A stretch of DNA of 64,000 bases, taken from contig JALDRB010000005.1 of assembly GCA_031316155.1 (NCBI GenBank), positions 246,840 through 310,839 on the forward strand, read 5' to 3'. This document shows, in pieces, positions 56,367 through 64,000 of the stretch (its first letter is position 1; each line of letters begins with the position of its first letter). The stretch is from Candidatus Scalindua sp. GTDB taxonomy: Bacteria > Planctomycetota > Brocadiia > Brocadiales > Scalinduaceae. The notes under the pieces were generated by a model. That model was given only the letters and a program-made list of their open reading frames with translations, was not told where the DNA came from and did not search any database. The position numbers and the translations under genes were made by a program.

Positions 56367-56467
56367 ACAAGTTAGGCCTTCCTGGCTAACTTTTCCAAAA
56401 TTCCTGAAACTGCCGTCCTTGGCAGTTTTTACGGAATTTTGAACTTGCGCCTTCAGCGCAAAAAATT
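56367..56467. repeat. Three-hairpin repeat, first copy
   Basis: About 100 nt with three small inverted repeats: AGTTAGGCC/GGCTAACT, AAACTGCC/GGCAGTTT and TTGCGC/GCGCAA. About 85% the same as 62692-62791. Both copies lie upstream of minus-strand genes, in the same orientation. Confidence 0.75.
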
Positions 56468-56533
56468 AGGAAATAAGATGCGTATAATAGTCTGCTTACT
56501 ACCGAAATTAAAAGGAAAAAAATAGTTGAAAAG

Positions 56534-57178
56534 CTATACTACCTCTTTCTTTTCTTTGTCTACCTTTATCTCCAGATCTTTTACCTGTTTCAGGATTTTA
56601 TCGACAAATGCACTGTCATGTATGGAGGCCAAGTTGATCTTGACATTGTATAGCGCTGAAATAACCGCTGTTCTGGCCATTATAAAGCTCACTGCTCCGT
56701 CAGTAATGGTATTTTTGTTTCCTTTTGATACAACCTTTTCCGCCAGCTCCATTAACTTGGCAGCTTCTCTGGCTACGGTCATCGGAATTAAGACCGCCTG
56801 CTTCAATCCGTTTTGAATCGTTATTTCCCTGTGACGTTTTTCTGCCTCGGTCACCCCGGGCAGTTTCATAGCAGACACTACGGAACTATAGGCATTGGAA
56901 TCGTCATCAATAGCCAAAACAAACTTTTGTTTGAATCGGATTGCATCCTGTGCTGCGATCTTCATCTCTTCTTCAACAGCTTCATATCCTTTTTTACCGG
57001 TTGTCAGGTTCGCCACCATTTCCGTCAGGCTGGCTGCGAGTGCTGCACTTAAGGCAGCCACGCTGCCTCCACCGGGAACAGGAAAACCCGATCCGAGTTT
57101 TTCCAGAAATTCTATTATAGTCAGATCCGCTAAGATAATGGTACCCCTTTCACCTGCTGTTTTTATTCTGTTTATCAT
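56534..57178 (-). CDS. Formiminotetrahydrofolate cyclodeaminase/methenyl-THF cyclohydrolase (FTCD C-domain)
   Basis: The 214-residue protein has the FTCD_C opening FLEKLGSGFPVPGGGSVAALSA in shortened form (LGSGFPVPGGGSVAALSA) and a helical body as in cyclodeaminases. It would turn formimino- or methenyl-THF into forms that enter one-carbon metabolism, after formimino transfer from histidine breakdown. Its ATG lies inside the last codons of hutI (28-nt overlap), a tight link. Formiminotransferase itself is not in the window. Confidence 0.88.
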   Translation of the reverse strand: MINRIKTAGERGTIILADLTIIEFLEKLGSGFPVPGGGSVAALSAALAASLTEMVANLTTGKKGYEAVEEEMKIAAQDAIRFKQKFVLAIDDDSNAYSSVVSAMKLPGVTEAEKRHREITIQNGLKQAVLIPMTVAREAAKLMELAEKVVSKGNKNTITDGAVSFIMARTAVISALYNVKINLASIHDSAFVDKILKQVKDLEIKVDKEKKEVV

Positions 57179-58418
57179 AAACGAGAATACCGTTTTTAAT
57201 AACTTTTTCCACGCAGCTGACCCCCACATGATAAGGAATAAATTTGTATGACGGAAACTCAAGGATTACGACATCACCTATTTTTCCCGCATCGAGGCTT
57301 CCGATTCTGTCTGCCCGGTCAACAGCTGCAGCACCGTTAATCGTTAACGCCGTAATCGCTTCTTCAATCGTAATCTCCATCGAGAGAGTGGCCAGTGCAA
57401 AAATGAGCGGTATCGATTCAGAAAAACAGCTACCCGGATTAAAATCAGTTGCCAGGGCTACCGCACAACCCTGATCGATGATATACCGTCCCCTGGCATA
57501 CGGTTCCCGTAAACTGAATGCCGTTCCCGGAAGCAGAGTTGCAATGACTCCTCCCTTTGCCATTTTGGCAATAGCGTTATCGGAAGCGTGGAGCAGGTGA
57601 TCGGCCGAAACAGCACCAAGATCGGCGGAGAGTTCTGCTCCTCCGAGCGGAAAAATTTCATCTGCATGAATCTTCAGCTTAAACCCAAGTTCCTTTGCCT
57701 TGAGAAGCAATCGTCTTGACTGTTCAAGTGAAAAGACATCTTTTTCACAAAAGATGTCGCAAAATTCTGCAAGTTTTTTTCGGGCAACCAGAGGCATAAC
57801 GATATCCGTCATATAATCGATATATTGCTCTTCTCTCCCTTTGAAATCTGTGGGAACGGCATGGGCTCCCAGAAAGGTCCTTACAATATCCACTGCATGC
57901 ATACGGTCCAGAGCCTCCATCACTTCCAGCTGTTTGATCTCCGTTTCTTCATCCAGACCGTAACCACTCTTCCCTTCAACAGTCGTAACTCCAAAGGACA
58001 ACATTGAGTCAAGACGCTTTCTGCCTGATTCTATTAACTCTTCCCTGGAAGCTTTCCGCGTTGCACCGACCGTACTGACGATCCCCCCGCCCCGTTCCAT
58101 TATCTTCATATAGTCTTCACCACACAGACGCCAGGAAAACTCTTCGGCCCGGTAACCATCAAAAACAAAATGGGTATGAGAATCTACAAACCCGGGTAAA
58201 ACTGCCTTTCCCGTTGCATCAATAGTCTCGAAACCGGTTTTATCAGACCCTGCCAATACATCTTCAGTCTTACCAACAGCCGTAATTATGCCTTTTTCTA
58301 TAACCACTGCTCCATGATCGATTACATGTAAATCAGACATGGATTTTCCCTGTTTGGCTCTAAAACCGCTACATGTTACCAGCTGGGACGCATTGTTAAT
58401 TATTATGTTGCCGTTCAT
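57150..58418 (-). CDS. hutI: Imidazolonepropionase
   Basis: HutI opens the imidazolone ring to formiminoglutamate in histidine breakdown. The 422-residue protein has the metal site GFVDSHTHFVFDG, KIHADEIFPLGGAELSA and SADHLLHAS, and ATDFNPGSCFSES. ATG 58418 (MNGNIIINNA) is preferred because the longer frame up to 58553 adds 45 residues unlike the family. It lies 176 nt downstream of hutU and overlaps the cyclodeaminase gene. Confidence 0.94.
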   Translation of the reverse strand: MNGNIIINNASQLVTCSGFRAKQGKSMSDLHVIDHGAVVIEKGIITAVGKTEDVLAGSDKTGFETIDATGKAVLPGFVDSHTHFVFDGYRAEEFSWRLCGEDYMKIMERGGGIVSTVGATRKASREELIESGRKRLDSMLSFGVTTVEGKSGYGLDEETEIKQLEVMEALDRMHAVDIVRTFLGAHAVPTDFKGREEQYIDYMTDIVMPLVARKKLAEFCDIFCEKDVFSLEQSRRLLLKAKELGFKLKIHADEIFPLGGAELSADLGAVSADHLLHASDNAIAKMAKGGVIATLLPGTAFSLREPYARGRYIIDQGCAVALATDFNPGSCFSESIPLIFALATLSMEITIEEAITALTINGAAAVDRADRIGSLDAGKIGDVVILEFPSYKFIPYHVGVSCVEKVIKNGILVYDKQNKNSR

Positions 58419-58594
58419 AGGATCATAGTGTAGAGAACAAAATATACCCTTAAAAATTGCTAAATTATAATACAGATTTGCTTTTGGTTCAGCATGGCGG
58501 ATACTTAAAAAATCTCTTATAATTAAGCTGATAGCAAATTCATCACAACACATTTAATCTCAAAGGTATAAAATGGAAATTTCTATACATGAAC

Positions 58595-60643
58595 TTAAGG
58601 AGAAGGCAGATTTCCAAATGCTTCCGCAACCAGGTTTTCAATGAGATTGTCATCAGCAATGAAGGGGAGCGTAATATGATCAAGCCCTTTCCGTTCAAAA
58701 TTATATTTCATACTGGTTTCAATTGAGTTTTCATTTCTTGCCCAACTGCGTCTGGCAACTCCACCCATACTATCCCAGGGGATTGCCCGCCGAATGATAC
58801 AATCAACTCTTTCGCTTCCATCCAGCACGAGTCCAAAACCTCCATTTATAGCCTTTCCAATACCGACACCGCCACCATTGTGCAGTGCAACAAGGCTCAT
58901 ACCCCTGGCTGCATTTCCGGCAAAACACTGTGTCGACATATCCGCCATAATGTTACTCCCATCTCTTATATTTGCCGTTTCCCTGAAGGGAGAGTCAGTA
59001 CCTCCGGTGTCGTGATGATCCCTTCCCACCATCACCGGCCCTATTTCCTCCTCCCGAACCATCGCATTAAATTTGAGAGCAATTTTTGTCCTGCCTGCGG
59101 CATCCTGATATAATATCCTGGCTTGTGTTCCTACAACAAGATTGTGTTTCTGTGCATCTCTGATCCAGCAGAAATTATCTTTGTCCTGGGTTCTTACATT
59201 TGGATCGATACATTCCATGGCCGCTTTATCGGTTGCAAAAAGGTCTTCCTCTTTTCCGCTCAGGCAAACCCATCGAAACGGACCGTAGCCGTAATCAAAT
59301 AAAACCGGGCCCATGATATCCTCAACATAGGAGGGTAATACGAATCCATCGGTAGGATCTGTACCGTTTTTACAGATTTCTTGAACGCCGGCATCAAAAA
59401 CAGCCTTTAAAAAACTATTACCATAGTCAAAAAAGAAGATCCCTCTTCCCGTCAGAGACTGAATCAGTTCGAAATGATGTTTTAACGACCTGTTTACTAA
59501 TTCTTTAAACAATGTATGATCTGACCTTAACAGCTTTGTACGCTCTTCGAAGGTAAGGCTCTGAGGACAATACCCGCCTTCGTAAGCCGCATGACATGAG
59601 GTCTGATCGGATAATAAATCGACGCTGATATTTTCCTTCACCGCATATTCCAGCAGATCCACAATGTTGCCGTAATATGCGATGCTGAGGCTCTCTTTTC
59701 TCATCTGATACTTCTTTGCTACTCCGAATGCTTCGGCGGGATTATCTACGATCATACCAATCCAGCCCTGTTTATGTCTTGTTTCAATTCTTGAATAATC
59801 AACCTCAGCTATTATGCCCACACCATGTGCAATTTCTACAGCCTTGCCCTGGGCGCCGCTCATTCCGCCGAGGCCGGAAGATACGAAGAGACATCCACGC
59901 AAGTCGCTGTCCTCGTCAATATTGAGCTTAAGCCTGCCCGCGTTCAGAATGGTACTGTATGTTCCGTGAACAATACCCTGTGGGCCGATATACATCCAAC
60001 CCCCCGCCGTCATTTGACCGTAATTTGCAACACCGAGCGCCGCTGCCCTGTGCCAGTTTTCCTGGTCATCAAAACAGCCTACCATAAGGGCGTTGGTAAT
60101 GATTACGCGTGGTGCCTCTGATGATGATTCGAACAAACCAAGCGGATGGCCCGATTCAACAACCAGCGTCTGCTGCCTCGTCATCTTTTCCAGATATCGC
60201 TTGATAAGCCTGAACTGCATCCAGTTCTGACAGACCTGCCCGGTTTCACCATAGGTAACCAGTTCGTAGGGATAGAGTGCAAGCGCAAAATCGAGATTGT
60301 TATCGATCATGAGCTGAAAGGCCTTTCCCTCTATACAACTGCCATTGTATTGATCAACCGGCCTGGCGGTTATGTTTCCCTGAGGCCTTAATCGATATCC
60401 ATATATTCGACCAGTGGTGAGCAATTCTCTTAAGAATTCAGGTGCCAGTTGCCTGTGCCACTTTTCAGGAACATAGCGAAGTGCATTTTTTAAGGCAAGT
60501 TCAGTCTCTTTTTGTGATAACGTAAGATTTCTTTTGGGTGCTCTGCGAACGTCTTTAACAAATTCGGGCATCTCTGGCAATTCACCAAACTCTTCTGAAA
60601 GTTGTATCGTCATTGCCTTTGAAATATCACCATTGCTGACCAT
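58595..60643 (-). CDS. hutU: Urocanate hydratase
   Basis: HutU adds water to urocanate with tightly bound NAD+. The 682-residue protein shows the NAD loop LFVSSGLGGMSGAQGKA, EVDYSRIETRHKQGW and STQCFAGNAARGMSL near the C-terminus. It is longer than the classic 550-residue form and belongs to the larger type. hutI and the cyclodeaminase follow on the same strand, so steps two, three and five of the pathway are together; histidine ammonia-lyase is outside the window. Confidence 0.95.
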   Translation of the reverse strand: MVSNGDISKAMTIQLSEEFGELPEMPEFVKDVRRAPKRNLTLSQKETELALKNALRYVPEKWHRQLAPEFLRELLTTGRIYGYRLRPQGNITARPVDQYNGSCIEGKAFQLMIDNNLDFALALYPYELVTYGETGQVCQNWMQFRLIKRYLEKMTRQQTLVVESGHPLGLFESSSEAPRVIITNALMVGCFDDQENWHRAAALGVANYGQMTAGGWMYIGPQGIVHGTYSTILNAGRLKLNIDEDSDLRGCLFVSSGLGGMSGAQGKAVEIAHGVGIIAEVDYSRIETRHKQGWIGMIVDNPAEAFGVAKKYQMRKESLSIAYYGNIVDLLEYAVKENISVDLLSDQTSCHAAYEGGYCPQSLTFEERTKLLRSDHTLFKELVNRSLKHHFELIQSLTGRGIFFFDYGNSFLKAVFDAGVQEICKNGTDPTDGFVLPSYVEDIMGPVLFDYGYGPFRWVCLSGKEEDLFATDKAAMECIDPNVRTQDKDNFCWIRDAQKHNLVVGTQARILYQDAAGRTKIALKFNAMVREEEIGPVMVGRDHHDTGGTDSPFRETANIRDGSNIMADMSTQCFAGNAARGMSLVALHNGGGVGIGKAINGGFGLVLDGSERVDCIIRRAIPWDSMGGVARRSWARNENSIETSMKYNFERKGLDHITLPFIADDNLIENLVAEAFGNLPSP

Positions 60644-60727
60644 TTTCGTTTTCCCCTCAACCTTGCTGAGCCTGAACCAAAAAGGGATACATTTTATGTG
60701 TGTTCTTGTTCGGCAAGGTTGTTAAAT

Positions 60728-60751
60728 GAAAACCATTATAAGATGAGTATA
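60728..60751. repeat. Single right end of the MITE family
   Basis: GAAAACCATTATAAGATGAG then TATA, the right end only, lies 80 nt upstream of hutU. Confidence 0.6.
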
Positions 60752-61405
60752 AAACACAATAGTAAACATTCGCAGATTCAGAATTCACCGTTCAGGGTTA
60801 CCTTAATAGCGAATACTGATTGAATTAAATGCAAAATGTAAAATTAGCATTGAGTTGGTGATCCTACTCAACGGATATCTGGCTAATTTTCGCTGAATCT
60901 TGAACCTTTGAACCAGGAACGGTTACGTATTGTAACCACAGAATAGATTTGAATCAAAGGGAAATTACTGGGAAATTGAACGTGAACCAGAAATGAAAGC
61001 GGCGGAAAATATTTTCTTACTCGATCTATTCATAAAGAGAGGTGAAGGTTGCCGAGTCGATGACATATCCATACTTTCGGCCCTCATCATTATAGACCAG
61101 AACGCAAAGGTTTCAAATTATACAAAATGTTTTCTTTTTCATTTGTTATACAATTTCCATGACTCAAAAAACCAGAAAGAGAAAAACTTTTAATACTCTA
61201 TTTGTTGTTTTTTTCTGCGCTCTTCGCAACTTCCCGCCCGGCCATGCCGTTCGGACGGGTGTGGTAATTTTTCATTTCCCTCTTCAGCATCTTTTAGAAA
61301 ACTACTCTTATTTTTCAAGACAAGATAAAATTAAGTTGATATGTAATATATATAGAATAAAATATAGTATTAAAAATAACAATTTTTTTACATTGCTTGA
61401 TCAAA
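60752..61405. other. Gene-poor spacer between hutU and bacterioferritin
   Basis: Mostly AT-rich. Small frames (for instance 60993-61193) have no ribosome-binding site or known motif. A GC-rich hairpin CCCGCCCGGCC...CGGACGGG lies at about 61236-61260. Confidence 0.35.
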
Positions 61406-61518
61406 TATACTAATACCGATTTGGTTTTCAGTTTTACTGGAAACCAAATCTTGGTTGCAGTTAGACTCGATCAATTTTATATCGGATTTTATCCGAAAAC
61501 CATTACGAGATGAGTATA
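61406..61518. repeat. MITE, 113-bp complete copy
   Basis: Third near-identical 113-bp copy, TATACTAATACCGATTTGG to CATTACGAGATGAGTATA, ending 26 nt upstream of the bacterioferritin ATG; the AGGAGGT site lies between, so translation is intact but the promoter may be changed. Confidence 0.82.
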
Positions 61519-61544
61519 ATTCACTTTTTGTTTAGGAGGTATCC

Positions 61545-62054
61545 ATGTACGAGAAGAGTATAGAATTACTGAACCTGGCGGTAGCCGATGAAATACAGGC
61601 CGTCCACCAGTATATGTATTTTCATTTCCACTGTGATAACCAGGGGTATGATCTGCTGTCAAGCCTGTTCAGAAAAACTGCAATAGAAGAGATGTCTCAT
61701 GTTGAATATATCGCCGAGAGAATTCTTTTTCTTAAAGGAGATGTGGAAATGATAGCAAAATCTAATCCAAACAAACTCCACGATGTTAAAGATATGCTGA
61801 AACAGTCTCTCTCTATGGAGGAGGAAAGTATTAAAGACTATAACAGTTCAATAATAGCATGCACGACACATTCCGATTCCGTTACCCGAAAGCTTTTCGA
61901 ACAACTCGTCATGGATGAAGAGCGCCATATGAACCAATTTGACACAGAGTTGGAAAATCTGAAGAAATTTGGCGAGCAATACTTAGCCTTACAATCTATT
62001 GAGAGAAGTAAAACACTGGCAACACAGACAGGAGTAAAACAAACGGGTATCTAA
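61545..62054 (+). CDS. bfr: Bacterioferritin
   Basis: A cytoplasmic iron-storage cage protein of 169 residues. All ferroxidase ligands are present when shifted by two from the standard numbering: E16, E49, H52, E92, E125 and H128; M50 sits at the haem-ligand position. A glutamine/serine-rich tail of about 15 residues is added. AGGAGGT lies about 7 nt before the ATG. It is single. An ample cytochrome pool makes iron storage useful here. Confidence 0.93.
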   Translation: MYEKSIELLNLAVADEIQAVHQYMYFHFHCDNQGYDLLSSLFRKTAIEEMSHVEYIAERILFLKGDVEMIAKSNPNKLHDVKDMLKQSLSMEEESIKDYNSSIIACTTHSDSVTRKLFEQLVMDEERHMNQFDTELENLKKFGEQYLALQSIERSKTLATQTGVKQTGI

Positions 62055-62127
62055 AAACCGTCTGGAATTGAACGAAAGAGAAAAGATCAACAGGGCACGG
62101 TGACTCCCGGTGATGCACATCACATGG

Positions 62128-62670
62128 CTAACTGGTTTGCGGAAGTCCAAGTTCAGCTATGGCTTGTCTCACGTGTTTGTCTTCGATATTATAAGCCCCC
62201 TCTTTTTCACGTAATTCCTGGGCCCGTGCGATAACATCTGCTTCGTTTATACCCAATGGCAGAGGCGTCTTCCACGTCATCAGCTCTACTTTAATTCCAT
62301 TCGGGTCATGAAAATAGAGAGAGCGTTCATAGCCCCGGTCAATCGGGCCTTTAAATTTGATATTGTACCGGTTTAATGTCTTTACCGCTTCTTCAATGGA
62401 TACGTTCAGGTTTAATGCAATATGCTGCAGTGAACCAATTCCTTCACTCCCTTCGGTGAGTTTAAAAACACCGTCTTCATTGGGTATAAAGAATGCGAAA
62501 AAGGCTCCGTTCCCTGCTGAAAAGAAAAGGTGGGTTAAACGGGGTTCTTCCAGGTTTGGCTGGCGCAGCACGAGACGCATACCCAGTACTTCAGTATAAA
62601 ACTTGATGGTTTCATCCAGATTACGCCCATAGAAAGCTGGATGGTTGATACCGGTTGTTGTAATAGGCAT
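62128..62670 (-). CDS. VOC-family (glyoxalase/ring-cleavage dioxygenase-like) protein
   Basis: The 180-residue protein has two beta-alpha-beta-beta-beta halves: GINHPAFYGRNLDETIKFYT then EVLGMRLVLR, and SLQHIALNL with SLYFHDPNGIKVELM. H (GINH), H (LQHIA) and E (VELM) could bind a divalent metal as in VOC enzymes. Substrate is unknown. ATG 62670 has AAAGGAGG 6 nt upstream; the longer frame to 62880 runs through repeats and is rejected. Confidence 0.87.
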   Translation of the reverse strand: MPITTTGINHPAFYGRNLDETIKFYTEVLGMRLVLRQPNLEEPRLTHLFFSAGNGAFFAFFIPNEDGVFKLTEGSEGIGSLQHIALNLNVSIEEAVKTLNRYNIKFKGPIDRGYERSLYFHDPNGIKVELMTWKTPLPLGINEADVIARAQELREKEGAYNIEDKHVRQAIAELGLPQTS

Positions 62671-62691
62671 GTAGTCCTCCTTTTGTTTGCA

Positions 62692-62791
62692 ACAAGTTAG
62701 GCCATCCTGGCCAACTTTTCCAAAATCCCTAAAACTGCCTTCCATGGCAGTTTTTACGGTCTTTTGAACTTGCGCCTTCAGCGCAAAAAAT
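62692..62791. repeat. Three-hairpin repeat, second copy
   Basis: Matches 56367-56467: AGTTAGGCCA/TGGCCAACT, AAACTGCC/GGCAGTTT and TTGCGC/GCGCAA hairpins in the same order. It is followed at 62831-62863 by the REP-like palindrome CCTGCCTGTG...CGCAGACAGG. Confidence 0.75.
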
Positions 62792-62885
62792 AAGGTAATA
62801 TTGAAATTCCTATGCATCGAGTTAGCGCATCCTGCCTGCCTGTGCTTAAACACGCAGACAGGCGCAACTCTTTCAAACATTGAAA

Positions 62886-63452
62886 TTAAATATCCAGACT
62901 GTTACACTCCCGGGCAAGCCTTTTCGCACCGGAGACGAGTTCTTTTGAAGATTGAGAGGATTTAATAACTTCCCAGAGATCCTGGATAACGCCTCTTTCA
63001 TATAATTTCTTGCACTGTTCACTCTGTAATCCTTCACCAATATCAACATCAAACAGAACATATTCAAGCTCTCTCCAGAAAAAGTTGCTTCCCACCATTC
63101 CGCTACCCTTCATCTCTTCAATACTGTCTTTATAGAACCGATTAAAGGTGACTTCGAGTTTCGGATACCGCAGGCAAAAATGATAATTTACATAGGCCTG
63201 TTCAATAGTATCCAAAGCGTTAGCTTCCTCAGAATCCAGATCACTGAGAGAAACGTCAGTGCTGAACATAATGTGGGCTACTTCATGAAACGCAGCCTTA
63301 ATAATCATGAAGAAATCGTACTGGTAGTCAGGAAGTACAATCTCCTTTTTGTCCGGCAATGCATATCCGGCAGGAACATCTTTAAAGACAACCCGTATTT
63401 CCGGGTCTAAAACTTGTACACATTTTACTACCATTTCATGAATTTTTTCCAT
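62886..63452 (-). CDS. CobT/vWA-associated metallopeptidase-like domain protein
   Basis: The 188-residue protein has a zinc-peptidase motif FHEVAHIMFSTDVS, as at the front of CobT-like VWA peptidases, but no VWA domain follows. Later helices with an EEANALDTIEQAYVNY segment may give the third metal ligand (E). GAGG lies 8 nt before ATG 63452. It is a stand-alone form whose substrate is unknown; a cupin gene lies upstream after a repeat-rich gap. Confidence 0.6.
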   Translation of the reverse strand: MEKIHEMVVKCVQVLDPEIRVVFKDVPAGYALPDKKEIVLPDYQYDFFMIIKAAFHEVAHIMFSTDVSLSDLDSEEANALDTIEQAYVNYHFCLRYPKLEVTFNRFYKDSIEEMKGSGMVGSNFFWRELEYVLFDVDIGEGLQSEQCKKLYERGVIQDLWEVIKSSQSSKELVSGAKRLARECNSLDI

Positions 63453-63478
63453 ATATAAGGCCTCATAAATAAAAAATT

Positions 63479-63602
63479 TCAAGTTACTCCATCCTGGCCC
63501 GCCCAGAATGCTTCACGCCATTTTGGGCACCTGCCCGAATGATTCTCCGCCTGAATGACGAAGTCGGGCAGGGTTCAGGCGGGTGTGCTTGCGCACAAAA
63601 AA
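63479..63602. repeat. Divergent relative of the three-hairpin repeat
   Basis: Begins CAAGTTACTCCATCCTGGCC and ends TTGCGCACAAAAAATG like the repeat at 62692-62791, but the centre is replaced by GC-rich palindromes (GCCCGCCCAGAATG, CGGGCAGGGTTCAGGCGGG). Confidence 0.5.
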
Positions 63603-63647
63603 TGTAATTCATTCATTTGTTTCCATAGTTTCAAAAGAAAAACCAAC

Positions 63648-63983
63648 CTACGCTTCCTCACGGAGTGCAATACCGGTATTCAGCAACTCAGGAGCATTCT
63701 CAAACGTCAAGTATTCAACCACTTCATCATGGGGATTATGAAGCTGATGCCACGACCAGATAGGTACTTCAAAAATGTCTCCTGCCTCATAATCCAATTT
63801 GTGCCCCTCAACCACAACATACCCTTTCCCTTTGGTAATGTACGTTATTGCATGATATGTATGCCGATGTTTCCTCCCCTGTGACCTGGGAGTTATTTCA
63901 GAGAACGTTACACTGTATTTTTTCGATGGCAAATCTGCCATTGCAATTGGATGCTGTCTCTCGGCAGAAAACGATTTATCCAT
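63648..63983 (-). CDS. Cupin-domain protein, may extend beyond window
   Basis: The 111 residues hold one cupin barrel: GRKHRHTYHAITYITKGKGY (motif 1, histidines) and GDIFEVPIWSWHQLHNP (motif 2). The frame stays open upstream to the window edge (VRKTG before the ATG at 63983), so the protein may be longer, perhaps a two-cupin dioxygenase. Histidine ligands suggest metal binding. Function is not known. Confidence 0.72.
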   Translation of the reverse strand: MDKSFSAERQHPIAMADLPSKKYSVTFSEITPRSQGRKHRHTYHAITYITKGKGYVVVEGHKLDYEAGDIFEVPIWSWHQLHNPHDEVVEYLTFENAPELLNTGIALREEA

Positions 63984-64000
63984 ACCGGTTTTTCTGACCT

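Noticed and set aside
58419..58553. N-terminal extension of hutI
   Set aside because: The 45 added residues are unlike imidazolonepropionases and no ribosome-binding site precedes the upstream start.

Overview
The window looks like chromosome from an AT-rich (about 40% GC by eye) anaerobic or microaerophilic bacterium. An octaheme hydroxylamine-oxidoreductase-like cytochrome next to a multi-haem cytochrome, a four-cluster Tat ferredoxin and an NrfD-type quinol protein points to Planctomycetota of the anammox order Brocadiales as the most likely source. This is an inference from gene content; other nitrogen-cycling lineages are not excluded. No rRNA, tRNA or CRISPR array was seen.

Layout. 1-4551 is a respiratory module: end of a c-type cytochrome, Fe-S subunit, NrfD-like membrane subunit and octaheme HAO-like protein. 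4552-8521 holds an AI-2E transporter remnant, a tag glycosylase, a REP-type (RAYT) transposase unit with 20-bp terminal inverted repeats, and a two-gene pair of a SLATT-like membrane protein and an ImmA/IrrE-like metallopeptidase. 8522-20349 is housekeeping and stress: S2P protease with CBS domains, transglutaminase-like protein, an ORF-less group II intron relic, two Hsp20 genes with a MarR regulator, a phosphoribosyltransferase, asparagine synthetase A, a sorbosone-dehydrogenase-like protein, flavohaemoprotein and WrbA. 20459-26631 is a decayed, repeat-rich stretch: two complementary osmC fragments, a wrbA relic, a frameshifted LamG-like gene, an orphan HigA, a RelE/XRE toxin-antitoxin pair, GIY-YIG and Smr proteins. 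26774-33134 holds a UvrD-like helicase and a candidate defence operon: a SIR2-like NADase gene overlapping an nSTAND NTPase with a TPR sensor. 33404-48708 holds msrA, a receiver-CBM48 fusion, a phasin-like/UbiB pair, a class II ribonucleotide reductase, large secreted TPR and unknown proteins, and an ECF sigma factor overlapping a von Willebrand protein. 49006-63983 holds an M20 amidohydrolase/YbdK pair, an 838-residue orphan coiled-coil protein, a potassium channel, the histidine-degradation run hutU-hutI-cyclodeaminase, a bacterioferritin, a VOC protein, a CobT-like metallopeptidase domain and a cupin.

Two themes run through the window. First, non-coding space is full of interspersed repeats: a TA-flanked 113-bp MITE family with longer variants, GC-rich REP-like palindromes, a three-hairpin element, and an IS200/IS605-like relic. 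Several sit against start codons. Second, at least four genes (M78 peptidase, osmC, LamG-like, msrA) are broken only by one-base changes in homopolymer runs. That suggests consensus errors, or less likely phase variation, rather than true decay. Truncated relics (AI-2E transporter, ChaN, PQQ-propeller, serine hydrolase) are separate and look like real pseudogenes.
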